34,207 bases of DNA from Nonomuraea longispora. Lineage in GTDB: Bacteria; Actinomycetota; Actinomycetes; Streptosporangiales; Streptosporangiaceae. Below, one piece after another: positions 24,382 through 31,541 of the stretch. Location of the stretch: positions 1 to 34,207 of the forward strand of contig NZ_SMJZ01000083.1 of NCBI RefSeq assembly GCF_004348345.1. The letters are read 5' to 3'. The position numbers and the translations under genes are program-made. Each line of letters begins with the position of its first letter. Within the stretch, counting starts at the first letter, position 1. Below the pieces are notes generated by a model. That model was not told the origin of the DNA, did not search any database, and saw nothing but the letters and a program-made list of their open reading frames with translations.

Positions 24382-25760
24382 TGCAGACTCCTTTCGCCTG
24401 CGGTGGTTGACGGCGTGGTCGGTGAAGGGGGCCAGTCGCCTGCCGCCGCGGCCCTGGCGAGCAGGGCGTCCCGGCGGGCCGCGGCCACCGCGACGGGGTC
24501 CGGCTCGCCGTCGTCCAGGATGAGCGCGCCCCGCCGCTTCAGTACGCGGCCGTCGGCGATGACGGTGTCGACGTTGTCGATCTGGCCGGTGTAGACGAGC
24601 GCCTCGACCGGGTCGCCCGAGGGGACCAGGTTGATGTCGGACGCTCGCAGGATCACGAGGTCGGCGCGCTTGCCGGGAGTGACGGAGCCTGCGGTGTCGT
24701 CCAGGCCGAGATCTCTGGCCCCGTCGATGGTGGCGAGCTGGAGCAGCCGGCGCGGGGTGATCGCGGCCGAGCCCGTGCGCGCCGCCTCCACGGAGACGAT
24801 CATGCGCAGGTGGCCGAGGATGTCGGCGCTGGTCGGCATGGCGAGCGTGTCGAGCGAGAGCGACACCGGCACGCCTGCCTCCAGCAACTCGGTGACCAGC
24901 GGGAAGCCCATGGTGCGCAGCTCGGTCATCGGGCTCAGCGACACCCGGGTGCCCGTGCGGGCCAGCGCCTCGATGTCGCGCCCGTCGGCGTGCACGGCAT
25001 GGACGACCTGCACGTCCTCGCCCAGCAGACCCAGCTCCTCCAGCCGGGCGAGACCGCAGGCGCGGCAGCCCTCCTCACGCAGGCACCGGTCGCAGTGCAT
25101 GGTGATGGGCAGCCCGAGCGCGCGGGCCTCGGCCCACTCGCGCTCGTAGACCTCGGGCGGCGTCCGGTACGGCCCGCGCAGCGCGACGCCGAAGTCCACC
25201 CTGCCGTCGAGCTGGTGGTCGGGCCAGCGGGCCCGCAGCTTGCGCAGGTCGTCGAGGTCGTTGGTGGCGTCGGGCGACGCCGAGTCCGGCGGTCCGTACG
25301 AGAAGCGCCCGCGCAGCCCGGAGTCCAGGTGCGCCTGGATGTTGGCGTCGGCGTCCTGGGGGCCGCGCACGTTGTGGTCGAAGTTGTGCACCGTGGTGAT
25401 GCCGCCACTGGCCGCCTCGGCCAGCCCGAACCGGGCCGCCCAGTAGAAGTCGCCGAGCTCGAAGTGGGGTGCGAGGGCGCGCTTGACGGTGAAGTAGCCG
25501 CTGCCCGGACGGTCGCCGACGGTGCCGCGCAGCAGCGAGTTCCACAGGTGCCAGTGGGTGTCGACGAAGCCGGGCAGCATGATCGTGCCCGTTCCGTCGA
25601 TCACCTCCGCGTCCGTGACGTCGTGCGCGCCGGGGTGCGGAACGATCTCCGCGATCCGCCCGTCACGGACCAGGACGTCGGCGTTCGCCACGTCACCGAC
25701 GGCGGGATCCATGGAGATCAGGTGAGTGCCGGTGATGAGGAGGTCGGATCGTTCGCGCAT
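24378..25760 (-). CDS. Amidohydrolase-superfamily deaminase/hydrolase
   Basis: A 460-residue cytoplasmic metal-dependent amidohydrolase of the cytosine deaminase/TrzN-like group. Metal ligands are visible: HWH (69-71, in FVDTHWHLW), His222 (TMHCD), His254 or His257 (VVHAVHADG) and Asp304 (SLSLDTLAMPT). The N-terminal beta-sandwich (LLITGTHLISMDP) and C-terminal GKRADLVILRA are typical. An unusual CDRC-x5-CRAC pair follows the third ligand (223-235). ATG at 25760 has GAGGTG four bases upstream; a much longer open frame upstream of it is the shadow of the permease gene. It probably performs the first hydrolytic deamination or dechlorination-type step on a nitrogen heterocycle or related compound; the exact substrate is unknown. 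Confidence 0.9.
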   Translation of the reverse strand: MRERSDLLITGTHLISMDPAVGDVANADVLVRDGRIAEIVPHPGAHDVTDAEVIDGTGTIMLPGFVDTHWHLWNSLLRGTVGDRPGSGYFTVKRALAPHFELGDFYWAARFGLAEAASGGITTVHNFDHNVRGPQDADANIQAHLDSGLRGRFSYGPPDSASPDATNDLDDLRKLRARWPDHQLDGRVDFGVALRGPYRTPPEVYEREWAEARALGLPITMHCDRCLREEGCRACGLARLEELGLLGEDVQVVHAVHADGRDIEALARTGTRVSLSPMTELRTMGFPLVTELLEAGVPVSLSLDTLAMPTSADILGHLRMIVSVEAARTGSAAITPRRLLQLATIDGARDLGLDDTAGSVTPGKRADLVILRASDINLVPSGDPVEALVYTGQIDNVDTVIADGRVLKRRGALILDDGEPDPVAVAAARRDALLARAAAAGDWPPSPTTPSTTAGERSLQ

Positions 25761-25762
25761 GG

Positions 25763-26512
25763 TCACCTCACGAAGAGCGCGACGGACAGGATGAGACCGA
25801 AACCGACGATCAGCCACCGTAAGACGTGCGGCGGCACGCGCCGGGCGAGCACCACTCCGCTCCGGCCGCCGGCCAGTCCGGTGAGCGACATGACCGCGAC
25901 CGGGATCCACTCGACGGGGCCGAACACGGAGAAGCACAGGGCTGAGATCAGGCCGACGACCAGGGACAGCGCGCTCTTGAGCGCGTTGAGCCTGTGCAGG
26001 TCGTCCGCCAGGAACGTGCCCAGGACGGCGAGCATCATGACGCCGAGCCCGGCGGCGAAGTAGCCGCCGTACATCGCGACCACGAACTGGCCGGCCAGCA
26101 GCGCGTGACCGCCGCCCGCCGCCCTGTCCCCGCCGACGCGCCGGGCCAGGCTTTTCTGAAGGGCCAGCGCGACGACGGAGACGAGGACGAGGAACGGGAC
26201 GATCGACTCGAACTGTTCCGGCGGCGCGGCGAGCAGGATCGCGGCCCCGCACACGGCGCCGCAGGCGCTGACCACGGAGAGCCGCGGCACCTGCGGGCGC
26301 ACGGCGGGCAGTTCGTCCCGGTAGCCGACCAGCCCGCCCACGTAGCCGGGCAGGGTGGCGAGGGCGCTGGTCACGTTGGCGGCGATCGGCGAGTAGCCCA
26401 TCGCCATGAGCGCGGGGAAGGAGATCAGCGAACCGCCGCCCGCGACGCCGTTCACGGCGCCTGCCAGGAAGCCCGCGCCGGCGAGAACGAGCAGCTGAAG
26501 CGGGTCCAGCAT
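25763..26512 (-). CDS. Sulfite exporter TauE/SafE family permease
   Basis: A 249-residue membrane protein with about eight helices. The first repeat reads LAGAGFLAGAVNGVAGGGSLISFPALMAMG and the second has AGLGVMMLAVLGTF, both typical of TauE/SafE proteins, which move sulfite or small organic anions. ATG at 26512 is chosen for the ideal GGAGG six bases upstream and because the first helix begins there; an upstream ATG at 26569 lies inside the operator. First gene of the five-gene leftward operon, with only 2 bp to the amidohydrolase. It may export or import an acid produced or used in the pathway. Confidence 0.9.
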   Translation of the reverse strand: MLDPLQLLVLAGAGFLAGAVNGVAGGGSLISFPALMAMGYSPIAANVTSALATLPGYVGGLVGYRDELPAVRPQVPRLSVVSACGAVCGAAILLAAPPEQFESIVPFLVLVSVVALALQKSLARRVGGDRAAGGGHALLAGQFVVAMYGGYFAAGLGVMMLAVLGTFLADDLHRLNALKSALSLVVGLISALCFSVFGPVEWIPVAVMSLTGLAGGRSGVVLARRVPPHVLRWLIVGFGLILSVALFVR

Positions 26513-26549
26513 GGTCGCCCTCCTTCCGGCTCCTGCCTCGATGAGTGGC

Positions 26550-26579
26550 AACGTATTCATTGCATGCAATGCATGTCAA
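26550..26579 (-). promoter_or_regulatory. Promoter of the leftward catabolic operon
   Basis: On the minus strand a consensus -35 TTGACA (26579-26574) and a -10-like TACGTT (26555-26550) are separated by 18 nt. Transcription would start near 26543, giving a leader of about 30 nt with the GGAGG ribosome site of the permease gene. The 16-bp operator-like site fills the spacer. Confidence 0.6.
26560..26575. promoter_or_regulatory. Operator 1, in the catabolic operon promoter
   Basis: TTGCATGCAATGCATG lies between the -35 and -10 of the leftward promoter, where a bound repressor would block polymerase. It matches the site at 26597-26612 in 14 of 16 bases and contains the palindrome TTGCATGCAA. 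The divergent FCD-type regulator is the expected ligand. Confidence 0.7.
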
Positions 26580-26596
26580 GAGTGCTCGGGCAGCGT

Positions 26597-26612
26597 TTGC
26601 ATGCAATGTATA
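26597..26612. promoter_or_regulatory. Operator 2, overlapping the regulator promoter
   Basis: TTGCATGCAATGTATA overlaps the -10 element (TATACT, 26609-26614) of the GntR gene and matches operator 1 in 14 of 16 bases. Binding here would give autorepression. Confidence 0.7.
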
Positions 26613-26614
26613 CT
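26609..26614 (+). promoter_or_regulatory. -10 element of the second GntR gene (leaderless mRNA)
   Basis: TATACT sits six bases before the ATG at 26621, so transcription should begin at or next to the start codon itself. There is no ribosome site, consistent with a leaderless transcript. Confidence 0.6.
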
Positions 26615-26620
26615 CACCCC

Positions 26621-27325
26621 ATGGCGGTCTCTTCCGAATCCCAGCCGGGCAGCGCCCATGCGGTCTACGTGGCGCTGCGCCACCGGTTCGCGGAGGGGCA
26701 ATACGCTCCCGGCCAACGGCTGACGGAGGCGGCGCTGGCCACCGACCTGGGCGTCAGCCGCACTCCCGTACGCGAGGCCATCGGCAGGTTACTGGCCGAA
26801 GGGCTGGTCATCCCGGCAGCCCGAGGTGTCGCCGTCGCCGCGCTGACCGCTGCCGAGGCGGAGCACCTGTTCGTCCTGCGCGCCACGCTCGAAGGGCTGG
26901 CCGCCGAGCTGGCCGCCACCCGGCAGGCCCGCGGGCAACTGGCCCCCGCCGACATCGACGCGCTCGACCGTGCCGTCGACGCGGTCGAGGCGGCGGTGCA
27001 GACCCACGACGCCCACGCCTCCGCTCAGGCCAACCTCGCCCTGCACCGCGCCATCGGAGCGGCGGCCGGCAACCCGTTCCTGGAGGACACCCTGCACCGG
27101 GTGTGGGATCGCATCGCGGTCACGACCGTGGCCAACCTCGACGACCCCCACTGGGCCGGCGCGATCACCGAGCAGCACCAGGCCATCGTCGCCGGCATCC
27201 GCGCCGGAGACCCGAAGGCGGCGGGGAAGGCGGCCAAGGCGCACATCGAGGCGGCCGGGCGCGCGTACAAACCGGCTCCGGAGAACGAACCCCGGGCCGC
27301 CGCGGCCGGGCAGCCCGCCCGCTGA
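26621..27325 (+). CDS. GntR-family regulator, FCD type, of the catabolic operon
   Basis: A 234-residue regulator with an N-terminal winged helix (about 12-75; LATDLGVSRTPVREAIGRLL is the helix-turn-helix) and an FCD effector domain (about 80-215) with metal-binding candidates in ANLALHRAIGAAAGNP and EQHQAIVAGI. Divergent from the five-gene operon across 108 bp that hold two near-identical 16-bp sites, one in each promoter. It is therefore the likely local repressor, released by a pathway acid. The ATG at 26621 is preceded by TATACT at the spacing expected for a leaderless mRNA. The C-terminal 20 residues are Ala/Pro-rich and probably disordered. Confidence 0.92.
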   Translation: MAVSSESQPGSAHAVYVALRHRFAEGQYAPGQRLTEAALATDLGVSRTPVREAIGRLLAEGLVIPAARGVAVAALTAAEAEHLFVLRATLEGLAAELAATRQARGQLAPADIDALDRAVDAVEAAVQTHDAHASAQANLALHRAIGAAAGNPFLEDTLHRVWDRIAVTTVANLDDPHWAGAITEQHQAIVAGIRAGDPKAAGKAAKAHIEAAGRAYKPAPENEPRAAAAGQPAR

Positions 27326-27363
27326 GCACGACCCGACACGGCGGAGAGTCGTGGCAGCCCGAC

Positions 27364-27381
27364 GTTGCATGATCATGCATA
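27364..27381. promoter_or_regulatory. ARG-box-like palindrome upstream of argG
   Basis: GTTGCATGATCATGCATA contains the perfect 14-bp palindrome TGCATGATCATGCA. From memory, actinomycete ArgR sites (ARG boxes) are built of TGCAT/ATGCA-type halves at arginine genes, and this one lies nine bases before the argG -10 element, so arginine repression through ArgR is likely. The half-sites also resemble operators 1 and 2 of the neighbouring GntR regulator. Confidence 0.6.
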
Positions 27382-27389
27382 CCTATGTA

Positions 27390-27395
27390 TATACT
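27390..27395 (+). promoter_or_regulatory. -10 element of argG (leaderless mRNA)
   Basis: TATACT lies six bases before the GTG start at 27402, the same hexamer and spacing as at the GntR gene. No ribosome site is present, which suggests a leaderless transcript. Confidence 0.55.
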
Positions 27396-27401
27396 TCACG
27401 C

Positions 27402-28847
27402 GTGTCCAAGGTTCTCACTTCTCTGCCTGTCGGCGAACGTGTCGGCATCGCCTTCTCCGGCGGCCTCGACACTTCGGTAGCGGTCGCGTGGATGCGCGAG
27501 AAGGGCGCGGTGCCGTGCGCGTACACCGCAGACATCGGCCAATACGACGAGCCCGACATCGCCTCGGTGCCCGGGCGTGCGACGGCCTACGGCGCTGAGG
27601 TCGCCCGGCTGGTCGACTGCCGGGCCGCGCTCGTGGAGGAAGGGCTCGCCGCCCTGGCCTGCGGGGCCTTCCACATCCGCTCAGGCGGTCGCGGCTACTT
27701 CAACACGACCCCGCTCGGGCGGGCCGTCACGGGCACCCTGCTGGTGCGCGCGATGCTCGAGGACGGCGTGCAGATCTGGGGTGACGGCTCCACCTTCAAG
27801 GGCAACGACATCGAGCGCTTCTACCGCTACGGCCTGCTGGCCAACCCGTCGCTGCGCATCTACAAGCCGTGGCTCGACGCGGGGTTCGTCAGCGAGCTCG
27901 GCGGCCGCACCGAGATGTCGGAGTGGCTGCTCGAACGCGGCCTGCCCTACCGCGACAGCACGGAGAAGGCCTACTCCACCGACGCCAACATCTGGGGCGC
28001 CACCCACGAGGCCAAGGCGCTTGAGCACCTCGACGCCGGCATCGAGACGGTCGAGCCGATCATGGGCGTGCCGTTCTGGGACCCGAGCGTGGAGATCGCC
28101 TGCGAGGACGTCACCATCGGCTTCGAGCGCGGCCGTCCGGCGACGATCAACGGCAAGGAGTTCCCCTCGGCCGTCGACCTGGTGCTGGAGGCCAACGCCA
28201 TCGGCGGGCGGCACGGCCTCGGCATGTCCGACCAGATCGAGAACCGCGTCATCGAGGCCAAGAGCCGGGGCATCTACGAGGCGCCTGGCATGGCGCTGCT
28301 GCACGCGGCCTACGAGCGGCTGGTCAACGCGGTCCACAACGAGGACACCCTCGCCGTCTACCACAGCGAGGGGCGCCGGCTGGGCCGCCTGCTCTACGAA
28401 GGCCGCTGGCTCGACCCCCAGGCGCTGATGTTGCGCGAGTCGTTGCAGCGCTGGGTCGGCATGGCGATCACCGGCGAGGTGACGCTGCGGCTGCGGCGCG
28501 GCGAGGACTACTCGATCCTCGACACGTCGGGGCCCGCGTTCAGCTACCACCCGGACAAACTGTCCATGGAGCGCACGGAAGACTCCGCCTTCGGTCCTGT
28601 CGACCGCATCGGCCAGCTGACCATGCGCAACCTCGACATCGCCGACACCCGCGCCAAGCTGGAGCAGTACGCCGGGCTCGGCATGGTCGGAGCCGACCAC
28701 TCGGCGTTGATCGCCGCGGCGGAGACGTCCTCGACCAAACTGATCGGCGCCATGCCGGAGGGCGGCGCCGAGGCGATCGCCTCCCGTGGCGAGGCGCCCG
28801 AGGACGAGCTGCTCGACCACGCCGCGATGGAGTTCGGCACCGACTGA
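27402..28847 (+). CDS. argG: Argininosuccinate synthase, long form
   Basis: A 481-residue argininosuccinate synthase: joins citrulline and aspartate using ATP, the penultimate step of arginine synthesis. The ATP pyrophosphatase P-loop AFSGGLDTS is at 17-25; YTADIGQYDEPD, GDGSTFKGNDIERF and STDANIWGATHEAK are further conserved segments. It belongs to the longer type (E. coli-like, about 450 residues or more) rather than the 400-residue type. GTG at 27402 is the only start in register with the conserved N-terminus and directly follows the -10 element. No argininosuccinate lyase or other arg gene is nearby. The ARG-box-like site favours a housekeeping arginine role over membership of the adjacent catabolic pathway. 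Confidence 0.94.
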   Translation: MSKVLTSLPVGERVGIAFSGGLDTSVAVAWMREKGAVPCAYTADIGQYDEPDIASVPGRATAYGAEVARLVDCRAALVEEGLAALACGAFHIRSGGRGYFNTTPLGRAVTGTLLVRAMLEDGVQIWGDGSTFKGNDIERFYRYGLLANPSLRIYKPWLDAGFVSELGGRTEMSEWLLERGLPYRDSTEKAYSTDANIWGATHEAKALEHLDAGIETVEPIMGVPFWDPSVEIACEDVTIGFERGRPATINGKEFPSAVDLVLEANAIGGRHGLGMSDQIENRVIEAKSRGIYEAPGMALLHAAYERLVNAVHNEDTLAVYHSEGRRLGRLLYEGRWLDPQALMLRESLQRWVGMAITGEVTLRLRRGEDYSILDTSGPAFSYHPDKLSMERTEDSAFGPVDRIGQLTMRNLDIADTRAKLEQYAGLGMVGADHSALIAAAETSSTKLIGAMPEGGAEAIASRGEAPEDELLDHAAMEFGTD

Positions 28848-28906
28848 GGCCCACCCTCCCGCAGTCCCGTACGCCACAATCGTCGGAGAAGCGGCGTAGG
28901 AGGCGT

Positions 28907-28966
28907 ATGAACGACAACCGCCGGGTGCTGGCGGTGCCGGCCTATCTGCGCGGTGCGGTGAGGTAG
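28907..28966 (+). CDS. Short open frame (19 residues) with strong ribosome site
   Basis: ATG at 28907 follows AGGAGG with a 3-base gap, a near-perfect ribosome site, and opens a frame MNDNRRVLAVPAYLRGAVR ending in TAG. It may be a real small protein, or the intact N-terminus of a gene disrupted by the stop, with the small membrane protein at 29016 as the remaining part. No family recognised. Confidence 0.3.
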   Translation: MNDNRRVLAVPAYLRGAVR

Positions 28967-29015
28967 GGCCAGGCCTACTCCGTCCTCGGGGCATCCCCCG
29001 TGTGGGAGCGGGCCT

Positions 29016-29255
29016 GTGCGCGCTTCACTGGATGTCGTGCAACGTCCGACTGGATTGCTGGTGGGCGCGGTCTTCGGCGCGGTGTTCGTCGTCGTCAACG
29101 CGCAGGGCCCGCCGAACGTCCTGACCGTGAAGTCGCGAGTGGCCGCCCGCCTGGCCGCCGCCGAGGTGGTCCTGCTGTCCGGCGTGGTGCTCCTGGCGGG
29201 CGCCGTCACCATGGGTCTGCGAGCTCTCACCGGCAGGCCGGCGGAGGTGTCCTAG
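29016..29255 (+). CDS. Small two-helix membrane protein
   Basis: A 79-residue hypothetical protein with two hydrophobic helices (GLLVGAVFGAVFVVVNAQ and AAAEVVLLSGVVLLAGAVTM) joined by a short basic loop (KSRVAARL). Start GTG has a GGGAGCGGG region upstream. It has no recognised family and no close operon partner, apart from a 19-residue frame 50 bp upstream that may be a broken-off N-terminus. Codon third positions are GC-rich, as in the real genes around it. Confidence 0.5.
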   Translation: MRASLDVVQRPTGLLVGAVFGAVFVVVNAQGPPNVLTVKSRVAARLAAAEVVLLSGVVLLAGAVTMGLRALTGRPAEVS

Positions 29256-29948
29256 CAGGTCCTAGCGGTGGGCCGCGCCGGGCGGTAATCGCGCGCCGGG
29301 AGCTGACGGCTGCCGGGCGGGGTCGGCGATCGTGCCGATGAGGTACGTCACCTGCCAGGCAAACCCTTCCTTCTCCAGCGAACGCGCTGTAGCCGTAACC
29401 GACGCCGTCTCACATACTGACACAGACGATTTACATACGGCTACCCCAAACTTTAGATTCAGGACATACGCTCTCGGGTGCCTGCGGCCTGACAACGAAC
29501 TGCGGCAATCGCCGAGCGGCGATGGAACGATGCAAAACCCGCCGGAACCGACCCTTGGGACGGCTACATAACCGCAGGTCAGAACAGGTATGAGAGGGCC
29601 CGGGGAAGGGGTCCGACATGTGACGCAGGACGGTGCCGAACCACCACCGCGTGTCACAGTTTTCTCATGTTCGACTTGACCTAAAGGACCGAAACTCCGT
29701 AGTTTTGGCCGTCGTTCGGCATGCTTGGGGGCGCAACGAGCGATGCGACGCCCGCCCCGGGCCCTGCCCGGCTTGTCGGTCGCGAATGGACGGGGGAGGC
29801 GATAGAGGCCAGCGGTCCGACCGGGAGCGTCACACAAAGTATCCGGCATGGACCACTACGTAATCGGCTCAGGAGATGCTCGCCCGAACGGTGACGTCCC
29901 CGCGGCCCGGATTCCGCCTCTGGACGATCGATCGGAGAAATCCGCATC
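29256..29948. promoter_or_regulatory. Gene-free region upstream of the NRPS cluster
   Basis: A 693-bp stretch with no believable gene on either strand and distinctly more A+T than the rest of the window. It marks the left edge of the biosynthetic cluster and must hold its promoter. A hairpin ATCGCC-GAGC-GGCGAT lies at 29508-29523. The best promoter match is given separately. No known regulator site is recognised. Confidence 0.5.
29676..29705 (+). promoter_or_regulatory. Candidate promoter of the thioesterase-SDR-NRPS operon
   Basis: TTGACC (29676-29681) and TAGTTT (29700-29705) with an 18-nt spacer resemble a housekeeping promoter. It would give a leader of about 240 nt before the thioesterase ATG. 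Only a consensus match; other starts in this region are possible. Confidence 0.35.
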
Positions 29949-30662
29949 ATGGAACCCACGTACCTTGTCTGCCTGCCCTTCGCCGGCGCCGGAGCGTCGT
30001 TCTTCCGCGGATGGCAGCGGCAGGCCCCCGAGGACCTGACCATCCTGCCGGTGCAGCTGCCCGGCCGCGAAGAACGTTTCAACGAAGCCCCCTACACCGA
30101 GGTCGCCCGCGCGGCCGAGGCGGCGTGCACCCAGGTCCTGGCCAGGATCGACGGCGCCACCCCGCCCGTCGCGCTCTTCGGCCACAGCCTCGGCGCCGTG
30201 CTGGCGTACGAGCTGGCCAACCACCTCGCCAACGGCAGAGGGGTGACGCCCGAGCGGCTGTTCGTGAGCGGATCACCCGGCCCGCACGACGGGCGCGAGG
30301 CCAAAGCCAGCGGCCTCAGCGACGACGAGTTCCTGGCCAGGGTCAGGGAGTTCTCCGGCTACACGCATCCGGCGCTCGAAGACCCGGAGATGCGGTCACT
30401 GCTGCTGCCCGTGATCCGGGCGGACGTCGAGATGCACGAGACGTACGAGCCGGCCACGGACAAGCCACTGCCCGTTCCGGTCACCGCGCTGCGCGGCCGA
30501 GACGACGAGCTGGTCGACGGCGCGCAACTCGCGCAGTGGGAGCAGGTCACCAGCGCCGGGTTCAGGACCGCCGAGCTCGACGGCGGCCACATGTACCTGG
30601 CGGACGACCCCGCCGCCCTGCTCGGGCTGATCACGGACGAGCTGTCCGAGGAACGAACGTGA
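29949..30662 (+). CDS. Type II thioesterase
   Basis: A 237-residue alpha/beta-hydrolase of the external (type II) thioesterase family, which removes wrong or stalled acyl groups from carrier proteins of NRPS and polyketide systems. The N-terminal LVCLPFAGAGASFFRGW, LPGREERF, nucleophile elbow GHSLG with Ser80, Asp185/186 (RGRDDELV) and His214 (DGGHMYLA) are all present. ATG at 29949 follows GGAGAAA at eight bases. Its stop shares four bases (GTGA) with the SDR start, so the genes are co-transcribed with the NRPS. Acts in the cytoplasm as an editing enzyme for this assembly line. Confidence 0.95.
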   Translation: MEPTYLVCLPFAGAGASFFRGWQRQAPEDLTILPVQLPGREERFNEAPYTEVARAAEAACTQVLARIDGATPPVALFGHSLGAVLAYELANHLANGRGVTPERLFVSGSPGPHDGREAKASGLSDDEFLARVREFSGYTHPALEDPEMRSLLLPVIRADVEMHETYEPATDKPLPVPVTALRGRDDELVDGAQLAQWEQVTSAGFRTAELDGGHMYLADDPAALLGLITDELSEERT

Positions 30663-31489
30663 CGCTGCGCCTGGCCGGCAAGACGGCCGTCATCACCGGC
30701 GCGGCCCGCGGCCTCGGACGCGCCACCGCCCAGGCGTTCGCCCACGAGGGAGCCGACCTCGTGCTGATCGACATCGCGCGCGACCTGCCCGGGGTTCCCT
30801 ACCCGCTCGGCTCCCCCGGCCAGCTCTGGCACACCGAGGAGCTCTGCCGGAAGGCCGGCGTCGCGGTGCTGGTCAAGGAGGCCGACGTACGGGATCTGCG
30901 CGAGATCGAGGACGCGGTGGCCCTGGCGGTCGACCGGTTCGGCGCCGTGGACGTGCTCGTCAACAACGCGGGCATCGCCGCGCCGTCCGGCAAGGTGACG
31001 CACGAGATCGACGAGGACGAGTGGCGGCTGATGCTCGACGTTGACCTCTCGGGCGCCTGGCGGGCCATCCGGGCGGTCGGCAGGCTCATGTGCGAGCGCG
31101 GCTCGGGCAGCATCGTCAACGTCGCGTCCACCGCCGGGCTGGTGGGCTACCGGCATTTCGCCGGCTATGTCGCCGCCAAACACGGTCTCATCGGGCTGAC
31201 GAAGGCGGCGGCGCTCGACTACGCCCCGCGCCAGGTGCGGGTCAACGCGCTGTGCCCCGGCTCGGTCAGGGACGATCCGCGGGTGGAGGGCCGGATGCTG
31301 GCGGAGATCGCCCGCTCGCTCGACGTGCCCGTGGGCACGCACGAGGAGGCGTTCCTGCAGGCCCAGCCGTCCAACGCGCTTGTCGAGCCCGACGCCGTCG
31401 CCTCCGCCGCCGTGTGGCTGGCCTCCGACGAGTCCCGCCAGGTCACCGGCAGCGTGCTCACCGTCGACGGAGGCTTCACCACCCGCTGA
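30659..31489 (+). CDS. Short-chain dehydrogenase/reductase of the biosynthetic cluster
   Basis: A 276-residue SDR with Rossmann motif TGAARGLG (13-20), Asp38 at the end of the second strand (NAD preference), NNAG (102-105), and catalytic Ser157, Tyr170, Lys174 (YVAAK). After the second strand it has a long insertion with PYPLGSPGQL followed by a helix, a feature of the mycofactocin-dependent SDR group, in which NAD is tightly held. No mycofactocin genes are in the window. GTG at 30659 overlaps the thioesterase stop. It probably oxidises an alcohol or reduces a keto group on a precursor or on the peptide product. The substrate is unknown. Confidence 0.93.
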   Translation: MTLRLAGKTAVITGAARGLGRATAQAFAHEGADLVLIDIARDLPGVPYPLGSPGQLWHTEELCRKAGVAVLVKEADVRDLREIEDAVALAVDRFGAVDVLVNNAGIAAPSGKVTHEIDEDEWRLMLDVDLSGAWRAIRAVGRLMCERGSGSIVNVASTAGLVGYRHFAGYVAAKHGLIGLTKAAALDYAPRQVRVNALCPGSVRDDPRVEGRMLAEIARSLDVPVGTHEEAFLQAQPSNALVEPDAVASAAVWLASDESRQVTGSVLTVDGGFTTR

Positions 31490-31541
31490 CGCCTTCACCG
31501 ACCGGCCCCGCCGGCCACCCGAACCCACTGGAGATCACTCT

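Noticed and set aside
29332..29571. 79-codon frame in the gap upstream of the NRPS cluster
   Set aside because: Third-position GC is low compared with all real genes, no ribosome site and no family resemblance.
29604..29665. GTGAC...GTCAC inverted repeat in the NRPS leader as an operator
   Set aside because: Only five paired bases with about 30 nt between; expected often by chance.
31490..31541. CCGGC-rich short repeat between SDR and NRPS as a terminator
   Set aside because: Arms of five bases only, and the two genes are most likely one operon.
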